The position numbers were made by a program, and so were the translations under genes. From positions 3,720,001-3,784,000 of the forward strand of contig NZ_CP060034.1 in the NCBI RefSeq assembly GCF_023208195.1: a stretch of 64,000 bases of DNA, written 5' to 3'. Every line of letters starts with the position of its first letter. Position 1 is the first letter of the stretch. Below the pieces are notes generated by a model. The model saw nothing but the letters and a program-made list of their open reading frames with translations. It ran no database searches and was not told the DNA's origin. Of this stretch, positions 47,626-57,499 are shown in pieces. The stretch is from Nocardioides sp. InS609-2. GTDB lineage: Bacteria > Actinomycetota > Actinomycetes > Propionibacteriales > Nocardioidaceae.

Positions 47626-49001
47626 GCCGGATGCCGAGCCTCGACCACGTCCGAGCGATCGCCGACGCCGTGCTCTACGAGGGCTACCTGCTCTACCCCT
47701 ACCGCGCCAGCTCCTCGAAGAACCAGTCCCGCTGGCAGTTCGGGGTCCTCGGGCCTCCGCGGGCATCGGCCGCGAGCTTTGCCGAAGAGCCGGGCCTGTC
47801 CTTCCAGTGCCTGTTGTCGCCCCCGGGGAACGCCGCGACGGTGAGCCCGCACCTGCGCTTTCTGCAGCTCCAGGTGCGCTCCGTCGAGCAGTACGTCGGG
47901 GGCGACTTCGTCCCGGTCGCCGAGCTGGTCGTCGACGGACTGTCCGTGCTCAGCTGGGAGGAGGCCGTCGAGTGCGAGGTCGAGCTGCCGTCGTACGACG
48001 TGAGCAGGCCGGCGGTAGTCACCGCGGTGGAGATCCCGGGCGGTGAAGACGTCGAGTCTCTCGTCGACGCATCCGGTACGACGGTCGGTCGGATCGTGCG
48101 GCGACGGTTCCCTCTGCAGGCGGGCGTCAGCGTGGGCGCCGAGCCCGACGACGGGTTCCCGCGGCTCTCGGTGGCGGTGACCAACACCCACCCCGACGAG
48201 GTGCACGGCAAGGACGACGCCATCCGCTCGTCGATGATCGGCACGCACGTCCTTCTCGTGGCCGACGGGGTCGGCTTCGTCTCGCTCCTGGAGCCCCCGG
48301 ATGCGGCGGCAGCGGCCGCGGCCCGGTGCACGCAGCGGCGGTGCTTCCCCGTCCTGGTGGGGCCTGTCGGCTCCAACGACGTGGTGATGGGCTCGCCGAT
48401 CATCCTCTACGACCACCCGGAGATCGCAGAGCAGAGCGCCGGTGCGCTGTTCGACTCGACCGAGATCGACGAGATCCTGAGCCTGCGCGTGATGACGATG
48501 ACTGACGCCGAGAAGGCCGAGGCCCGGGCCACCGATCCGCGCGCCGCCGCCATCATCGACCGCTGTGACCAGATGTCTCCCGAGACGCTGCGCGACCTGC
48601 ACGGCGTGCTGCGTGACCCGCACCGGGTCGCGACCCCGGCAACTGGCCCTGTCGTCGGCACGCAGTTCGACACCGGCGACGTCCCGTGGTGGGACCCGGC
48701 CGCCGACGAGAGCGTGCGGCCCGACACCGACAGCGTCGTGATCGAGGGCGTGAGCGTGGCGCGCGGCAGCCTGGTGCGGGTGCACCCGTCGCGGCGCGCC
48801 GACGCCCAGGACCTGTTCTTCGCCGACCAGGTCGCCCGGGTCACTGCTGTGCTCTCCGACGTCGACGGCAGCACACACGTCGCGCTGGTGCTGGTCGACG
48901 ACCCCGCAGCCGACCTGCACGAGGAAGCCGGGCGCTTCTTCTACTTCGCCCCCGATGAGCTCGAACCACTGGACCAGGCACGAGAGGAGAGTCACCCATG
49001 A
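47622..49001 (+). CDS. Uncharacterised hydrogenase-operon protein
   Basis: A 459-aa protein without a family I can name. It begins LDHVRAIADAVLYEGYLLYPYR, contains an all-beta looking core to about residue 330, a helical part, and a C-terminal region (GVSVARGSLVRVHPSRRADAQDLFFA and GRFFYFAPDELEP). ATGA overlaps on both sides place it firmly in the hydrogenase transcript. Probably an accessory or scaffold protein specific to group 1h enzymes. Confidence 0.8.
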   Translation: MSRMPSLDHVRAIADAVLYEGYLLYPYRASSSKNQSRWQFGVLGPPRASAASFAEEPGLSFQCLLSPPGNAATVSPHLRFLQLQVRSVEQYVGGDFVPVAELVVDGLSVLSWEEAVECEVELPSYDVSRPAVVTAVEIPGGEDVESLVDASGTTVGRIVRRRFPLQAGVSVGAEPDDGFPRLSVAVTNTHPDEVHGKDDAIRSSMIGTHVLLVADGVGFVSLLEPPDAAAAAAARCTQRRCFPVLVGPVGSNDVVMGSPIILYDHPEIAEQSAGALFDSTEIDEILSLRVMTMTDAEKAEARATDPRAAAIIDRCDQMSPETLRDLHGVLRDPHRVATPATGPVVGTQFDTGDVPWWDPAADESVRPDTDSVVIEGVSVARGSLVRVHPSRRADAQDLFFADQVARVTAVLSDVDGSTHVALVLVDDPAADLHEEAGRFFYFAPDELEPLDQAREESHP

Positions 49002-49117
49002 GAACTGTTGGCCTGCTTACCGTGATCGTCGGCGCCGGGATCGCCGCGGTCGCCGCCGTCGTCGGGGTCCGTTCGATTCCCGACGTGAAGCGCTACCTCA
49101 AGATGCGCCAGATGTGA
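48998..49117 (+). CDS. 39-aa DUF6893-type membrane peptide
   Basis: A short gene, ATG 48998 to TGA 49117, starting inside the previous stop (ATGA). The product has a single hydrophobic helix (VGLLTVIVGAGIAAVAAVVGV) and a basic tail ending RYLKMRQM, as in DUF6893 small proteins of hydrogenase operons. It may anchor the otherwise soluble hydrogenase to the membrane (inference). Confidence 0.8.
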   Translation: MRTVGLLTVIVGAGIAAVAAVVGVRSIPDVKRYLKMRQM

Positions 49118-49154
49118 CGCGTCCCCAGCACCACCGATCAGTGAGGAGGTCAGC

Positions 49155-49358
49155 ATGAGTGACAAGCCAGGAGAACAGCTCGACGAGGAGCCACAGGACG
49201 AGCGTGGCCCCGAGGGTTCGCGCGACACGGGTTCCGACGAGCCGTCAGGCGGCCCCGTGGACCGTCCCGCCGGCACCGCGGACGAGGACGACGACACGGG
49301 CATCGATCCCCAGGAAGCCCAGCACCCGGAGTCTCCGGACCTGCAGTCCGGCGGATGA
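49155..49358 (+). CDS. 67-aa acidic disordered protein
   Basis: Starts at ATG 49155 with GAGGAGGT upstream, so it is probably translated. The product is almost entirely charged or Pro/Gly (EEPQDERGPEGS, ADEDDDTGIDPQ) and looks intrinsically disordered. No family recognised. It is in line with the hydrogenase genes. Confidence 0.6.
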   Translation: MSDKPGEQLDEEPQDERGPEGSRDTGSDEPSGGPVDRPAGTADEDDDTGIDPQEAQHPESPDLQSGG

Positions 49359-49383
49359 CCGACACGAGGAGAGGAAGCACGCG

Positions 49384-49695
49384 ATGACCACGATCCCCAA
49401 CCCCGACGATCCCGACACCGAGGGCAAGACCGTCCCGCCGTACGACGGTCGCAAGGAGTCAGCCGAGGTGGGCGGCCCGGAAGAGACGACCCAGGACGGC
49501 GTCCACACGGGCGGCGCCGGCCGTCCGGCGGAGTCAGACTCAGAGGTCGACGACCCCACTCAGACCGAGCGCGGTGAGCACGCCTCACCCGCGGACGAAC
49601 AGCCGGCCGAAGGGGCCGACGAGGCTTCCGAGCCAGGCGGCACGACGGGCCCTTCACACGAGCCGGGAACCGGACGGGCGGAGGACAAGTCCTGA
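49384..49695 (+). CDS. 103-aa acidic disordered protein
   Basis: ATG 49384 preceded by GGAGAGGAAG. Composition is dominated by Asp, Glu, Gly, Pro and Thr (NPDDPDTEGKTVPPYDG; ADEQPAEGADEASEPGG). It resembles the preceding small protein in style, suggesting a pair with related roles. The stop lies eight bases before the maturation protease start. Function unknown. Confidence 0.6.
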   Translation: MTTIPNPDDPDTEGKTVPPYDGRKESAEVGGPEETTQDGVHTGGAGRPAESDSEVDDPTQTERGEHASPADEQPAEGADEASEPGGTTGPSHEPGTGRAEDKS

Positions 49696-49703
49696 CGACG
49701 CGA

Positions 49704-50177
49704 GTGCTGGTGGCCGGCATCGGCAACCTCTTCTGCGGCGACGACGGGTTCGGTCCCGAGGTCGTCCGGCGCTTGGTCGCGTCCGGCACCCTGCCCGAGG
49801 AGGTGCGCGCTGTCGACTACGGCATCCGCGGCATGCATCTGGCCTACGACCTCCTCGACGGGTACGACGCGCTCGTGATCGTCGACGCCCTGCCCGGTGA
49901 CGGCGCCCCCGGCACCCTCGACGTGCTCGAGGTCGGCGAGGGTGACCTCGGCGCCGGCGCGTTCGACCCGCACGGGATGGCCCCGGTCGCCGTCCTGGCC
50001 AGCCTGTCCGACCTGGGCGGCTCCCTGCCCCCGACGTACGTCGTGGGGTGCCGGCCGGCCGACGTCGGTGACGGGATCGGGCTCTCCGACGAGGTCGAGG
50101 CCGCGGTGCCAGAGGCGATGGCGACCGTGCTCGCCGTACTCCGCGAACGCGTGCCGGCACTGGACGGGGCCGGCTGA
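49704..50177 (+). CDS. Hydrogenase maturation endopeptidase (HyaD/HycI family)
   Basis: A 157-aa protease that should cleave the large-subunit C-terminus after nickel insertion. GIGNLFCGDDGFGPEV carries the first nickel-sensing acidic residue and VDALPGD the second; a His of the family site is replaced by the region around FDPHGMAP. GTG 49704 is used; GGAGGA lies upstream. The gene ends one base into hypC (TGATG). Confidence 0.9.
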   Translation: MLVAGIGNLFCGDDGFGPEVVRRLVASGTLPEEVRAVDYGIRGMHLAYDLLDGYDALVIVDALPGDGAPGTLDVLEVGEGDLGAGAFDPHGMAPVAVLASLSDLGGSLPPTYVVGCRPADVGDGIGLSDEVEAAVPEAMATVLAVLRERVPALDGAG

Positions 50178-50419
50178 TGTGCCTCGGGATCCCCGGCCGC
50201 GTCGTGCGAGTCCTGGAGGGCAACGCCGGGATGCTCGCCCTGGTCGACGTGCTCGGCGCGCAGCGTCCGGTCAACCTGGGGATGCTCGAGGACATGGCGG
50301 TCGAGCCGGGCGAGTGGGTGCTGATCCACATGGGCTTCGTCGTCGAACGCGTCGATGAAGCAGCGGCCGAGAAGGCCATGACCGGCCTCGAGATGATGGG
50401 TCGCGCGCGCGATGGCTGA
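50177..50419 (+). CDS. hypC: Hydrogenase assembly chaperone HypC (first copy)
   Basis: An 80-aa HypC/HupF protein. The N-terminal MCLGIPGRVV has the essential Cys2 that carries the Fe(CN)2CO fragment with HypD. The body VNLGMLEDMAVEPGEWVLIHMGFVVERVDE is typical. It overlaps the protease by one base and hypF by eight. Confidence 0.94.
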   Translation: MCLGIPGRVVRVLEGNAGMLALVDVLGAQRPVNLGMLEDMAVEPGEWVLIHMGFVVERVDEAAAEKAMTGLEMMGRARDG

Positions 50420-52691
50420 GCAGCGCGTGCGCAGCAGGTTCGAGGTCTCCGGTCTCGTGCAGGGGGTCGGCTTCCGCCCGTTCGTCTACGTCACCGCGAG
50501 CGAGCTGGGTCTCACCGGCACCGTCGCCAACACGTCCTCAGGGGTGCTGGTCGAGGTGGAAGGAGCTCCGGCCGCGGTGGCCGAGCTGGCTCATCGGCTG
50601 GCCCACGCGGCGCCTCCGCTGGCCGACGTGCAGGAGGTCTGCGAAACGACGCAGCCGGCTCGTGGTGGCACCGGCTTCACGATCGAGGACTCCCCGAGCG
50701 GCGAGGGACGCACGCTGGCGTCGCCCGATGTCGCGACCTGTGACGACTGCCTCCGCGAGCTCGCCGACCCGGCCGACCGCCGTTACCGCCACCCGTTCAT
50801 CACCTGCACCAACTGCGGTCCCCGATTCACCATCATCACCGGCCTGCCCTACGACCGGGCCGCGACCACCATGGCCGGATTCGCCATGTGCGACGCCTGT
50901 CGCCGCGAGTACGACGACCCGACGGACCGGCGCTTCCACGCCCAGCCGATCGCGTGCCCCGACTGCGGCCCGACCCTGGAGCTTGTCGGCGACGGGCCAC
51001 GGGCGGAAGGTGACGACGCCGTACGCCGTGCGCGTGACCTGATCGCCCGTGGCCTGATCGTCGCCGTCAAGGGGCTGGGCGGCTACCACCTGGCCTGCGA
51101 TGCCCGCAACGAGGCGGCCGTCGCCGAGCTGCGCCGCCGCAAGCAGCGCGGCGACAAGCCGTTCGCGGTGATGGTGCGCGACCGCGGGGTGGCCGACGGA
51201 CTCGTGACCTTGGACGAGGCAGAGCGCCGGTTGCTCACCGGCATCCGCAAGCCGATCGTGCTGCTTCCCCGCGCCGACACCGAGCAGCTCGGTGCATCTG
51301 TCGCGCCGGGCAACCCCGACCTCGGCCTGATGCTGCCCTACACGCCGCTGCACGTGCTGCTGCTGGAGGCACCCGGCACCGACGCGCTCGTGATGACGTC
51401 CGGCAACCTCTCCGGTGAGCCGATCGTCACCGACGACGACGCGGCTCGCGAGCGGCTGTCCTCGATCGCCGACGCCTGGCTGCGGCACGACCGCCCCATC
51501 CACGTGCCGTGCGACGACTCGGTGGCCCGCTACGTCGGCGGTGCCGAGTTGCCGCTGCGGCGCTCCCGTGGCCACGCGCCGTTGCCGGTCGCGCTGCCGT
51601 TCGACGTCGACCCGGTGCTGGCCGTCGGGGCAGACCTCAAGAACACGTGCGCGCTCGCTTCGGGTCGCTACGCCTGGGTGAGCCAGCACATCGGCGACCT
51701 CGACGACCTCGCCACCCAGGCGGCGCTGACCGCCTCGGAGGCTCACCTCGAGGAGCTCACCGGCGTGCGGCCCGAGTCCCTCGTCGCCGACGCGCACCCG
51801 GGCTACCGGTCCAGCCGCTGGGCACGTGAGCATGCCGCCGGTCGTGAGGTCCGCACCGTCCAGCACCACCACGCGCACGTGGCCTCGGTGATGGGGGAGC
51901 ACGGGCTCGGCAGCGACGACACCGTCATCGGGGTGGCGTTCGACGGCACCGGCTACGGCACCGACGGCGCCATCTGGGGTGGCGAGGTCCTGGTCGCCGG
52001 CTACAAGTCGTTCCGGCGAGCAGCCCAGCTGGCCTACGTCCCACTCGCCGGCGGCGACGCGAGTGTGCTGCGGCCGTATCGGATGGCGCTGGCGCACCTG
52101 TGGGCCGCCGGCATCCCGTGGTCCGACGACATCCCGGCCGTGGCGGCCTGTCCCGAGACCGAGCGCGGCGTGCTGACCCACCAGCTGTCGACCGGACTGG
52201 GGTGCGTGCCCACGTCGAGCATGGGACGCCTCTTCGACGCCGTGTCCTCGATAGTCGGAGTCCGGCACACCGTGGACTACGAGGCCGAGGCTGCGATCGA
52301 GCTCGAGTCCCTGGCGCGCTCGGCGCAGGTTTCGGAGCCCTACCGGTTCGCGATCACGGCTCCCGACGGCGGCCCGGTGCTCGCGGAGCCCGCACCCGTG
52401 CTGCGCGCCGTCGTGGACGACGTACGCCGTGGAGCGCCGGCCGCCGAGATCTCGGCGCGGTTCCATGCCGCTGTCGCGACCCTTGTCGCCGACCTCGCCG
52501 GCCACGAACGCCGGCTGACCGGTCTCGACGTGGTCGTCCTCGCCGGCGGGGTGTTCCAGAACGCCCTGCTGCTCGACAGCTCCACTCGGCTGTTGGAGGC
52601 ACGCGACTTCACCGTCCTGCGCCCGCGGCTGCTTCCACCCCACGACGGGGGCATCGCCTTCGGACAGATCCTGATCGGCTCGCTGAGCTGA
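50412..52691 (+). CDS. hypF: Carbamoyltransferase HypF
   Basis: A 759-aa enzyme that makes the cyanide ligands from carbamoyl phosphate. Domains in order: acylphosphatase (1-90, [11 protein letters not shown]), two zinc fingers (CDDCLRE ... CTNCGPR; CDACRRE ... CPDCGP), YrdC-like (about 200-370, [13 protein letters not shown]) and Kae1-like (about 390-759, [28 protein letters not shown] and [10 protein letters not shown]). Full length. Confidence 0.97.
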   Translation: MAEQRVRSRFEVSGLVQGVGFRPFVYVTASELGLTGTVANTSSGVLVEVEGAPAAVAELAHRLAHAAPPLADVQEVCETTQPARGGTGFTIEDSPSGEGRTLASPDVATCDDCLRELADPADRRYRHPFITCTNCGPRFTIITGLPYDRAATTMAGFAMCDACRREYDDPTDRRFHAQPIACPDCGPTLELVGDGPRAEGDDAVRRARDLIARGLIVAVKGLGGYHLACDARNEAAVAELRRRKQRGDKPFAVMVRDRGVADGLVTLDEAERRLLTGIRKPIVLLPRADTEQLGASVAPGNPDLGLMLPYTPLHVLLLEAPGTDALVMTSGNLSGEPIVTDDDAARERLSSIADAWLRHDRPIHVPCDDSVARYVGGAELPLRRSRGHAPLPVALPFDVDPVLAVGADLKNTCALASGRYAWVSQHIGDLDDLATQAALTASEAHLEELTGVRPESLVADAHPGYRSSRWAREHAAGREVRTVQHHHAHVASVMGEHGLGSDDTVIGVAFDGTGYGTDGAIWGGEVLVAGYKSFRRAAQLAYVPLAGGDASVLRPYRMALAHLWAAGIPWSDDIPAVAACPETERGVLTHQLSTGLGCVPTSSMGRLFDAVSSIVGVRHTVDYEAEAAIELESLARSAQVSEPYRFAITAPDGGPVLAEPAPVLRAVVDDVRRGAPAAEISARFHAAVATLVADLAGHERRLTGLDVVVLAGGVFQNALLLDSSTRLLEARDFTVLRPRLLPPHDGGIAFGQILIGSLS

Positions 52692-52720
52692 CCCCTCGCC
52701 TACTGCAAAGGAGAGCGCAC

Positions 52721-53005
52721 ATGTGTTTAGCGGTCCCAGGCCGCGTCCTGTCCGTGGAGGATCAGGACGGCACCACCATGGCGCAGGTCGACTTCGGCGG
52801 ACTCCGCAAGGAGGTCTGCCTGGCCTACATCCCCGACGTACAGATCGGGGAGTACGTCATCGTGCACGTCGGCTTCGCGATCCAGCGGCTCGACGAGAAG
52901 TCGGCGCTGGACACGCTGGCCAACTTCGAGAAGCTCGGCATCCTCGAGGAAGAGTTCGGCGACGGCTTCGCCCTCGCAGCCAAGCAGGCGGGAGAACCAC
53001 GATGA
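52721..53005 (+). CDS. hypC: Hydrogenase assembly chaperone HypC (second copy)
   Basis: A 94-aa second Hyp[11 protein letters not shown] at the N-terminus and [29 protein letters not shown]. It differs from the first copy by a longer C-terminus. The start has AAAGGAGAG upstream; the stop overlaps hypD (ATGA), so this copy is the probable HypD partner. Confidence 0.94.
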   Translation: MCLAVPGRVLSVEDQDGTTMAQVDFGGLRKEVCLAYIPDVQIGEYVIVHVGFAIQRLDEKSALDTLANFEKLGILEEEFGDGFALAAKQAGEPR

Positions 53006-54129
53006 AGTACCTCGACGAGTTCAGTGACCCGGTGCTCGCTGGCAAGCTGGTGGAGCAGATCCACGCAGTCACCACGCAGCCCTGGTCGATGATGGAGGTG
53101 TGCGGCGGGCAGACGCACTCGATCATCCGGCACGGCATCGACCAGCTGCTGCCCGAGGGCGTGGAGATGATCCACGGCCCGGGCTGCCCGGTGTGCGTCA
53201 CGCCGCTCGAGATCATCGACAAGGCGCTCGCGATCGCCCAGCAGCCGGGCGTCATCTTCTGCTCGTTCGGCGACATGCTCCGGGTGCCCGGCAGCAGCGA
53301 GGACCTGTTCTCGATCAAGAGCGCGGGTGGCGACGTACGTGTCGTCTACTCACCGCTCGACGCGCTGAAGCTGGCGCGTGAGAACCCCGATCGGCAGGTC
53401 GTGTTCTTCGGCATCGGGTTCGAGACGACGGCGCCGGCCAACGCGATGACCGTCTACCAGGCGAAGAAGCAGGGCATCCCCAACTTCTCGCTTCTCGTCT
53501 CGCACGTGCTCGTGCCGCCGGCCATGGCGGCGATCATGGATTCCCCGAAGTGCCGGGTACAGGCGTTCCTCGCGGCCGGTCACGTGTGCAGCGTGATGGG
53601 CACGTCGGAGTACCCAGCCCTGACCGAGAAGTACAAGGTGCCGATCGTGGTCACCGGGTTCGAGCCTCTCGACATCCTGGAGGGCATCCGGCGCACGGTG
53701 ATCCAGCTCGAGTCGGGACGGCACGAGTTGGAGAACGCCTACTCCCGGGCCGTCACCGCCGAGGGCAACCTCCCCGCGATGGCGATGCTGCGCGACGTCT
53801 TCGAGGTGACCGACCGCACCTGGCGCGGCATCGGCATGATCCCGCAGAGCGGGTGGAAGCTGTCGGAGCGGTACGCCGAGTACGACGCGGAAGCGCGCTT
53901 CTCGGTCACCGACATCCACACCGACGAGTCGGCACTGTGCCGCTCGGGTGAGGTGCTCCAAGGGCTGATCAAGCCGCACGAGTGCGCGGCGTTCGGCAAG
54001 GAGTGCACGCCCCGCAAGCCGCTCGGTGCGACCATGGTGTCGTCCGAGGGCGCGTGCGCGGCCTACTACACCTACCGGCGCCTCGACCACCTGGAGCTGT
54101 CCGAGACCCGCCTGGTTGACAGCCGATGA
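53002..54129 (+). CDS. hypD: Hydrogenase formation protein HypD
   Basis: A 375-aa [4Fe-4S] protein on which the Fe(CN)2CO unit is built. Motifs: [15 protein letters not shown] with the Fe-binding Cys, [20 protein letters not shown], and the C-terminal cluster Cys in [21 protein letters not shown] and GACAAYY. Overlaps on both sides with hypC and hypE. Confidence 0.97.
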   Translation: MKYLDEFSDPVLAGKLVEQIHAVTTQPWSMMEVCGGQTHSIIRHGIDQLLPEGVEMIHGPGCPVCVTPLEIIDKALAIAQQPGVIFCSFGDMLRVPGSSEDLFSIKSAGGDVRVVYSPLDALKLARENPDRQVVFFGIGFETTAPANAMTVYQAKKQGIPNFSLLVSHVLVPPAMAAIMDSPKCRVQAFLAAGHVCSVMGTSEYPALTEKYKVPIVVTGFEPLDILEGIRRTVIQLESGRHELENAYSRAVTAEGNLPAMAMLRDVFEVTDRTWRGIGMIPQSGWKLSERYAEYDAEARFSVTDIHTDESALCRSGEVLQGLIKPHECAAFGKECTPRKPLGATMVSSEGACAAYYTYRRLDHLELSETRLVDSR

Positions 54130-55184
54130 GCAACGACCTGGACTTCGAGGGATGGGTCTGCCCGCTGCCGCTGCGCGACACCCCGACGATCGTGATGGGC
54201 CACGGCGGCGGCGGAGCCATGTCCGGCGAGCTGATCGAGCAGCTCTTCCTGCCGGCCTTCGGCGGCGCCGCGCGAGCCGAGCTCGGCGACTCCGCGGTGC
54301 TGGAGGTGCCCGCCGGCCGGCTGGCCTTCTCCACCGACTCGTTCGTCGTGAAGCCGATGTTCTTCCCGGGTGGGTGCATCGGGGACCTCGCGGTCAACGG
54401 CACCGTCAACGACCTGGCCATGTCGGGGGCGACGCCGCTCTACCTGTCGACCGCGTTCATCTTGGCCGAGGGCACTCCGATTACCGACATCGGTCGCGTC
54501 GCGATGGCCATCGGCAAGGCGGCCGAGGTCGCGGGCGTGCAGCTCGTCACGGGCGACACCAAGGTGGTCGACAGCGGGAGTGGCGACGGCATCTTCATCA
54601 ACACCGCCGGCATCGGCGTGATCCCCGACGGCGTCGACATCTCGCCGGCGCGGGCCCAGGTCGGCGACGCCGTGCTGGTCAGCGGTGACATCGGCGTGCA
54701 CGGAATCGCGGTGATGAGCTGTCGTGAGGGGCTCGAGTTCGGTACGACGGTGGAGAGCGACTGCGCGCCCCTGCACGGCCTGGTTGCCGACATGCTCGCC
54801 ACCGGGGTCGACGTACACGTGCTACGTGATCCGACCCGCGGGGGAGTCTCGGCCACCCTCAACGAGATCGCCAAGGCCTCCGGAGTGGGCGTCGAGCTGG
54901 TCGAGAAGGACCTGCCGATCCAGGCCGAGGTCAAGGACGCGTGCGGCCTGCTCGGCCTCGACCCGCTCCAGGTCGCCAACGAGGGCAAGCTGATCGCCAT
55001 CGTGGCGGCCGAGGACGCCGAGGAGGTGCTGGCCGCCATGCGGCAGCACCCGCGCGGTGCCGGTGCGCGCCGGATCGGCACGTGCGTCGCGGAGCACCCG
55101 CAGATGGTCGTGGCCCGGACGGGTCTCGGCGGGACCCGCGTCGTGGACCTGCCGATCGGCGAGCAGCTGCCCAGGATCTGCTGA
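54126..55184 (+). CDS. hypE: Hydrogenase expression/formation protein HypE
   Basis: A 352-aa ATP-dependent dehydratase of the PurM/SelD fold, converting the thiocarbamate from HypF to thiocyanate. [14 protein letters not shown] binds ATP; the invariant C-terminal PRIC carries the carbamoylated Cys and ends the protein exactly. ATGA overlap with hypD. Confidence 0.97.
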   Translation: MSNDLDFEGWVCPLPLRDTPTIVMGHGGGGAMSGELIEQLFLPAFGGAARAELGDSAVLEVPAGRLAFSTDSFVVKPMFFPGGCIGDLAVNGTVNDLAMSGATPLYLSTAFILAEGTPITDIGRVAMAIGKAAEVAGVQLVTGDTKVVDSGSGDGIFINTAGIGVIPDGVDISPARAQVGDAVLVSGDIGVHGIAVMSCREGLEFGTTVESDCAPLHGLVADMLATGVDVHVLRDPTRGGVSATLNEIAKASGVGVELVEKDLPIQAEVKDACGLLGLDPLQVANEGKLIAIVAAEDAEEVLAAMRQHPRGAGARRIGTCVAEHPQMVVARTGLGGTRVVDLPIGEQLPRIC

Positions 55185-55185
55185 C

Positions 55186-55902
55186 GTGTCGGACGAGGGA
55201 GCCCTCAAGTTCGCGCGCTACGCCTACCCGCCCAACGAGCTCGGCTACTGCGGGCCAGACCGCGCCCACGACATGCTCGTGCCCGGCGCGGTGGCCGAGA
55301 TCGAACGGAGGGCCCGACTGTTCGACGGCGCCTGGGTCTATCTCTCGTTCCTCGCCGGGGTTCTCGGCACCGACGACCCGCTCTCGGCAACGGTGGTCGA
55401 GTCCTACTGGATCGGCAGCGACCTGCTCGACGGCGTTGATCCGGCCGTCCTGGTCGACCATCTGACGGTGGCTTTCGACGGGCAGGTCGGCGGGACGTGG
55501 CGCGAGTCGGCCGCGCGGGCGCGCGCGCACCACAGCTATCAGGTGTTCGAGGTCTATCCGTGGGCCGAGATGCTGCTCCGTGGTCTTCCCCCCAGCCCGG
55601 CCGTGTCGGTGCTGGACCGCTGCCGGATCCGAAGCGGCGTGGTGAGCGAGGTCGACGGCGAGTGGGTGACGGTGCTGACCAGACTCCTGCGCTGGGACGG
55701 CACCGCCCTCGTGCTGTCGGACCCGACCGAAGAGCTCGCCCGGTGGTCGGTCGGCGGCCAGAGCCTGCTCACGTCACCGGCTGTCGGCGAGACGGTCGCG
55801 CTGCACTGGGACTGGGTGTGCGACGTACTCACGCCTGACCAGGCAGACCGCATCCGGCGCCTCGAGGCCGAGCAGAGGTCTGCCGTGGGGCTCGGTGCAT
55901 AG
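55186..55902 (+). CDS. DUF6390 protein
   Basis: A 238-aa soluble protein matching DUF6390, recurrent at the end of group 1h hydrogenase operons. Features: FARYAYPPNELGYCGP at the start, HHSYQVFEVYPWAEMLL in the middle. GTG 55186 follows the hypE stop by one base. The helical, Cys-poor sequence argues against metal binding. Function unknown, presumably in enzyme maturation or regulation. Confidence 0.82.
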   Translation: MSDEGALKFARYAYPPNELGYCGPDRAHDMLVPGAVAEIERRARLFDGAWVYLSFLAGVLGTDDPLSATVVESYWIGSDLLDGVDPAVLVDHLTVAFDGQVGGTWRESAARARAHHSYQVFEVYPWAEMLLRGLPPSPAVSVLDRCRIRSGVVSEVDGEWVTVLTRLLRWDGTALVLSDPTEELARWSVGGQSLLTSPAVGETVALHWDWVCDVLTPDQADRIRRLEAEQRSAVGLGA

Positions 55903-55925
55903 GGGCTGGTGCGAGCAGGACCGCC

Positions 55926-56010
55926 ATGGACATCGAGGCCGTACGACGCTCCTTCCCGGCACTGGCGAGCGGGCTTGCCCGATTCGACGGGCCCAGTGGC
56001 TCGCCGCGCC
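55926..56010 (+). pseudogene. Cysteine-desulfurase-like N-terminal fragment
   Basis: ATG 55926 encodes MDIEAVRRSFPALASGLARFDGPSG, the typical first 25 residues of class V aminotransferases of the TIGR01976 desulfurase-like group (normally continuing GTQVP). Similarity stops at about 56000 and the pyridoxal-phosphate Lys and the rest of the protein are missing, so this is a deletion remnant. Confidence 0.55.
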
Positions 56011-56099
56011 GCGCCCGCGGGCGTCTTCTACCCCCTGGAGGCTTACCGGCACGCGGTCTCGGTGACGCGGGTGGAATGCGGGTCGGCGATACTTCGGGG

Positions 56100-56471
56100 A
56101 TGCCGCTGCGAGTGCACCACGTCGTCATCGACGCTCACGACCTTCTTGGCCTCGGCCGCTTCTGGGCCGACGCGCTCGGCTGGCAGGTGTTGTCGGTGCG
56201 CGAGCGCGAGGTCGTCGTCGGCCCGTCGCTCGACGCGCCGGTGGGCATCTGCCTGATGCCGGCTGGTGACACGAAGACCGTGAAGAACCGGCTGCACCTC
56301 GACCTCACCACCGAGGCCGCCGACCGCGATGCCGAGATCGAGCGTCTGCTCGCCCTCGGCGCGCGTCGGGTCGACGTCGGGCAGACCGGCGACGAGTCGT
56401 GGGACGTGCTTGCCGACCCGGAGGGCAACGAGTTCTGCGTCGTACGGCCGAAGGTGACGCTCGTGGAGTGA
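56100..56471 (+). CDS. VOC-family (glyoxalase-like) protein
   Basis: A 123-aa glyoxalase/bleomycin-resistance-fold protein with two beta-alpha-beta halves (VHHVVIDAHDLLGLGRFWADALGW; DVLADPEGNEFCVVRP). ATG 56100 is chosen because VOC similarity starts there and GATACT lies six bases upstream (56088-56093). Possible metal ligands are H5/H6 and E in GNEFCV. Substrate unknown. Confidence 0.83.
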   Translation: MPLRVHHVVIDAHDLLGLGRFWADALGWQVLSVREREVVVGPSLDAPVGICLMPAGDTKTVKNRLHLDLTTEAADRDAEIERLLALGARRVDVGQTGDESWDVLADPEGNEFCVVRPKVTLVE

Positions 56472-56477
56472 GCTCCG

Positions 56478-57431
56478 TCAGGATGCGATGTCGGGCGTGG
56501 CATCGGTGTCGGACTGAGCGGCGACACGGGCGCGGTGCTCGGCCCGGCGGTCGACGAACTTGGTCGCCTGTACGTCGAGCGCCTGGAGGAACGTCACGAG
56601 CTCGTCGCGTGCCTGGTCACCCACTGCGCCGAAGTCGGTGCGGTCGAAGATGTTCCAGTGCCGCAGCACCGGCATGATCACCTCGTCGTGGTGCAGCCGG
56701 TTGTCGTAGATCCCGGCCTTGGCGATGATCATCGAGTTGCGCCGGAACCCGGCCATCGTGGCGCCCGGCATCTCGAACTTGATCACCTCGTCGGCGATCG
56801 CCCGCATGGTCTCGTCGGGGGCCATGTCGAGCGCCGCGGCCGCGATGTTGCGGTAGAAGACCATGTGCAGGTTCTCGTCCTTGGAGATCCGGGCGAGCAG
56901 CTTGTCGGCGACCGGGTCGTGGGTCACCTTGCCGGTGTTGCGGTGCGAGACGCGGGTGGCTAGCTCCTGGAACGACACGTAGGCCACCGTCTCCAGCGGG
57001 GTCTTGTCGCCGGAGTCGTAGCCCGAGGTCATGTAGTCCATCCGGGCGCGCTCGAGCTCGACCGGGTCGACGCCACGGGTCACCACCAGGTAGTCGCGCA
57101 GCGCGACGCCGTGCCGGTTCTCCTCCGCCGTCCAGCGACCCACCCACGTGCCCCAGGCGCCGTCACGGCCGAAGCGGGTGGCGATCTCGCGGTGGTACGA
57201 CGGCAGGTTGTCCTCGGTGAGCAGGTTCGTGAACATCGCAGCCTTGGCGGTCTCCGAGAGCCGTGACTGCTCCGGGGCGTAGTCCTCGCCGCCCATGAAA
57301 GCGAAGTCGCGACCCTCGCTCCACGGGATGTAGTCGTGGGGGTGCCACTCCTGCGCGAGCCCCAGGTGACGGTCCAAGTTCTCGGCCACGACGGGCTCGA
57401 GCTCCTCCAGCAGGTGCGGTGAACTGGTCAC
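56478..57431 (-). CDS. Acyl-ACP desaturase (DesA type)
   Basis: A 317-aa soluble diiron desaturase. Iron ligands come from two E-x2-H motifs, EENRH (about residue 105) and DENLH (about 190), plus further Glu in the four-helix bundle. It should introduce a double bond in acyl-ACP using ferredoxin. GTG 57431 has GAGGAG upstream; TAGGCT (complement of 57461-57466) is the likely -10 box. It converges with the VOC gene, six bases apart. Confidence 0.92.
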   Translation of the reverse strand: MTSSPHLLEELEPVVAENLDRHLGLAQEWHPHDYIPWSEGRDFAFMGGEDYAPEQSRLSETAKAAMFTNLLTEDNLPSYHREIATRFGRDGAWGTWVGRWTAEENRHGVALRDYLVVTRGVDPVELERARMDYMTSGYDSGDKTPLETVAYVSFQELATRVSHRNTGKVTHDPVADKLLARISKDENLHMVFYRNIAAAALDMAPDETMRAIADEVIKFEMPGATMAGFRRNSMIIAKAGIYDNRLHHDEVIMPVLRHWNIFDRTDFGAVGDQARDELVTFLQALDVQATKFVDRRAEHRARVAAQSDTDATPDIAS

Positions 57432-57499
57432 ATCGGCTCCTCGGTGTCGGCTGAAATCCGAGCCTACGCCGTACGGCCCCGCTGGCTAGGTTGGCGGAC

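Noticed and set aside
50538..52643. 701-residue open frame antisense to hypF
   Set aside because: Shadow of hypF; composition is typical of antisense high-GC frames and no start signal is present.
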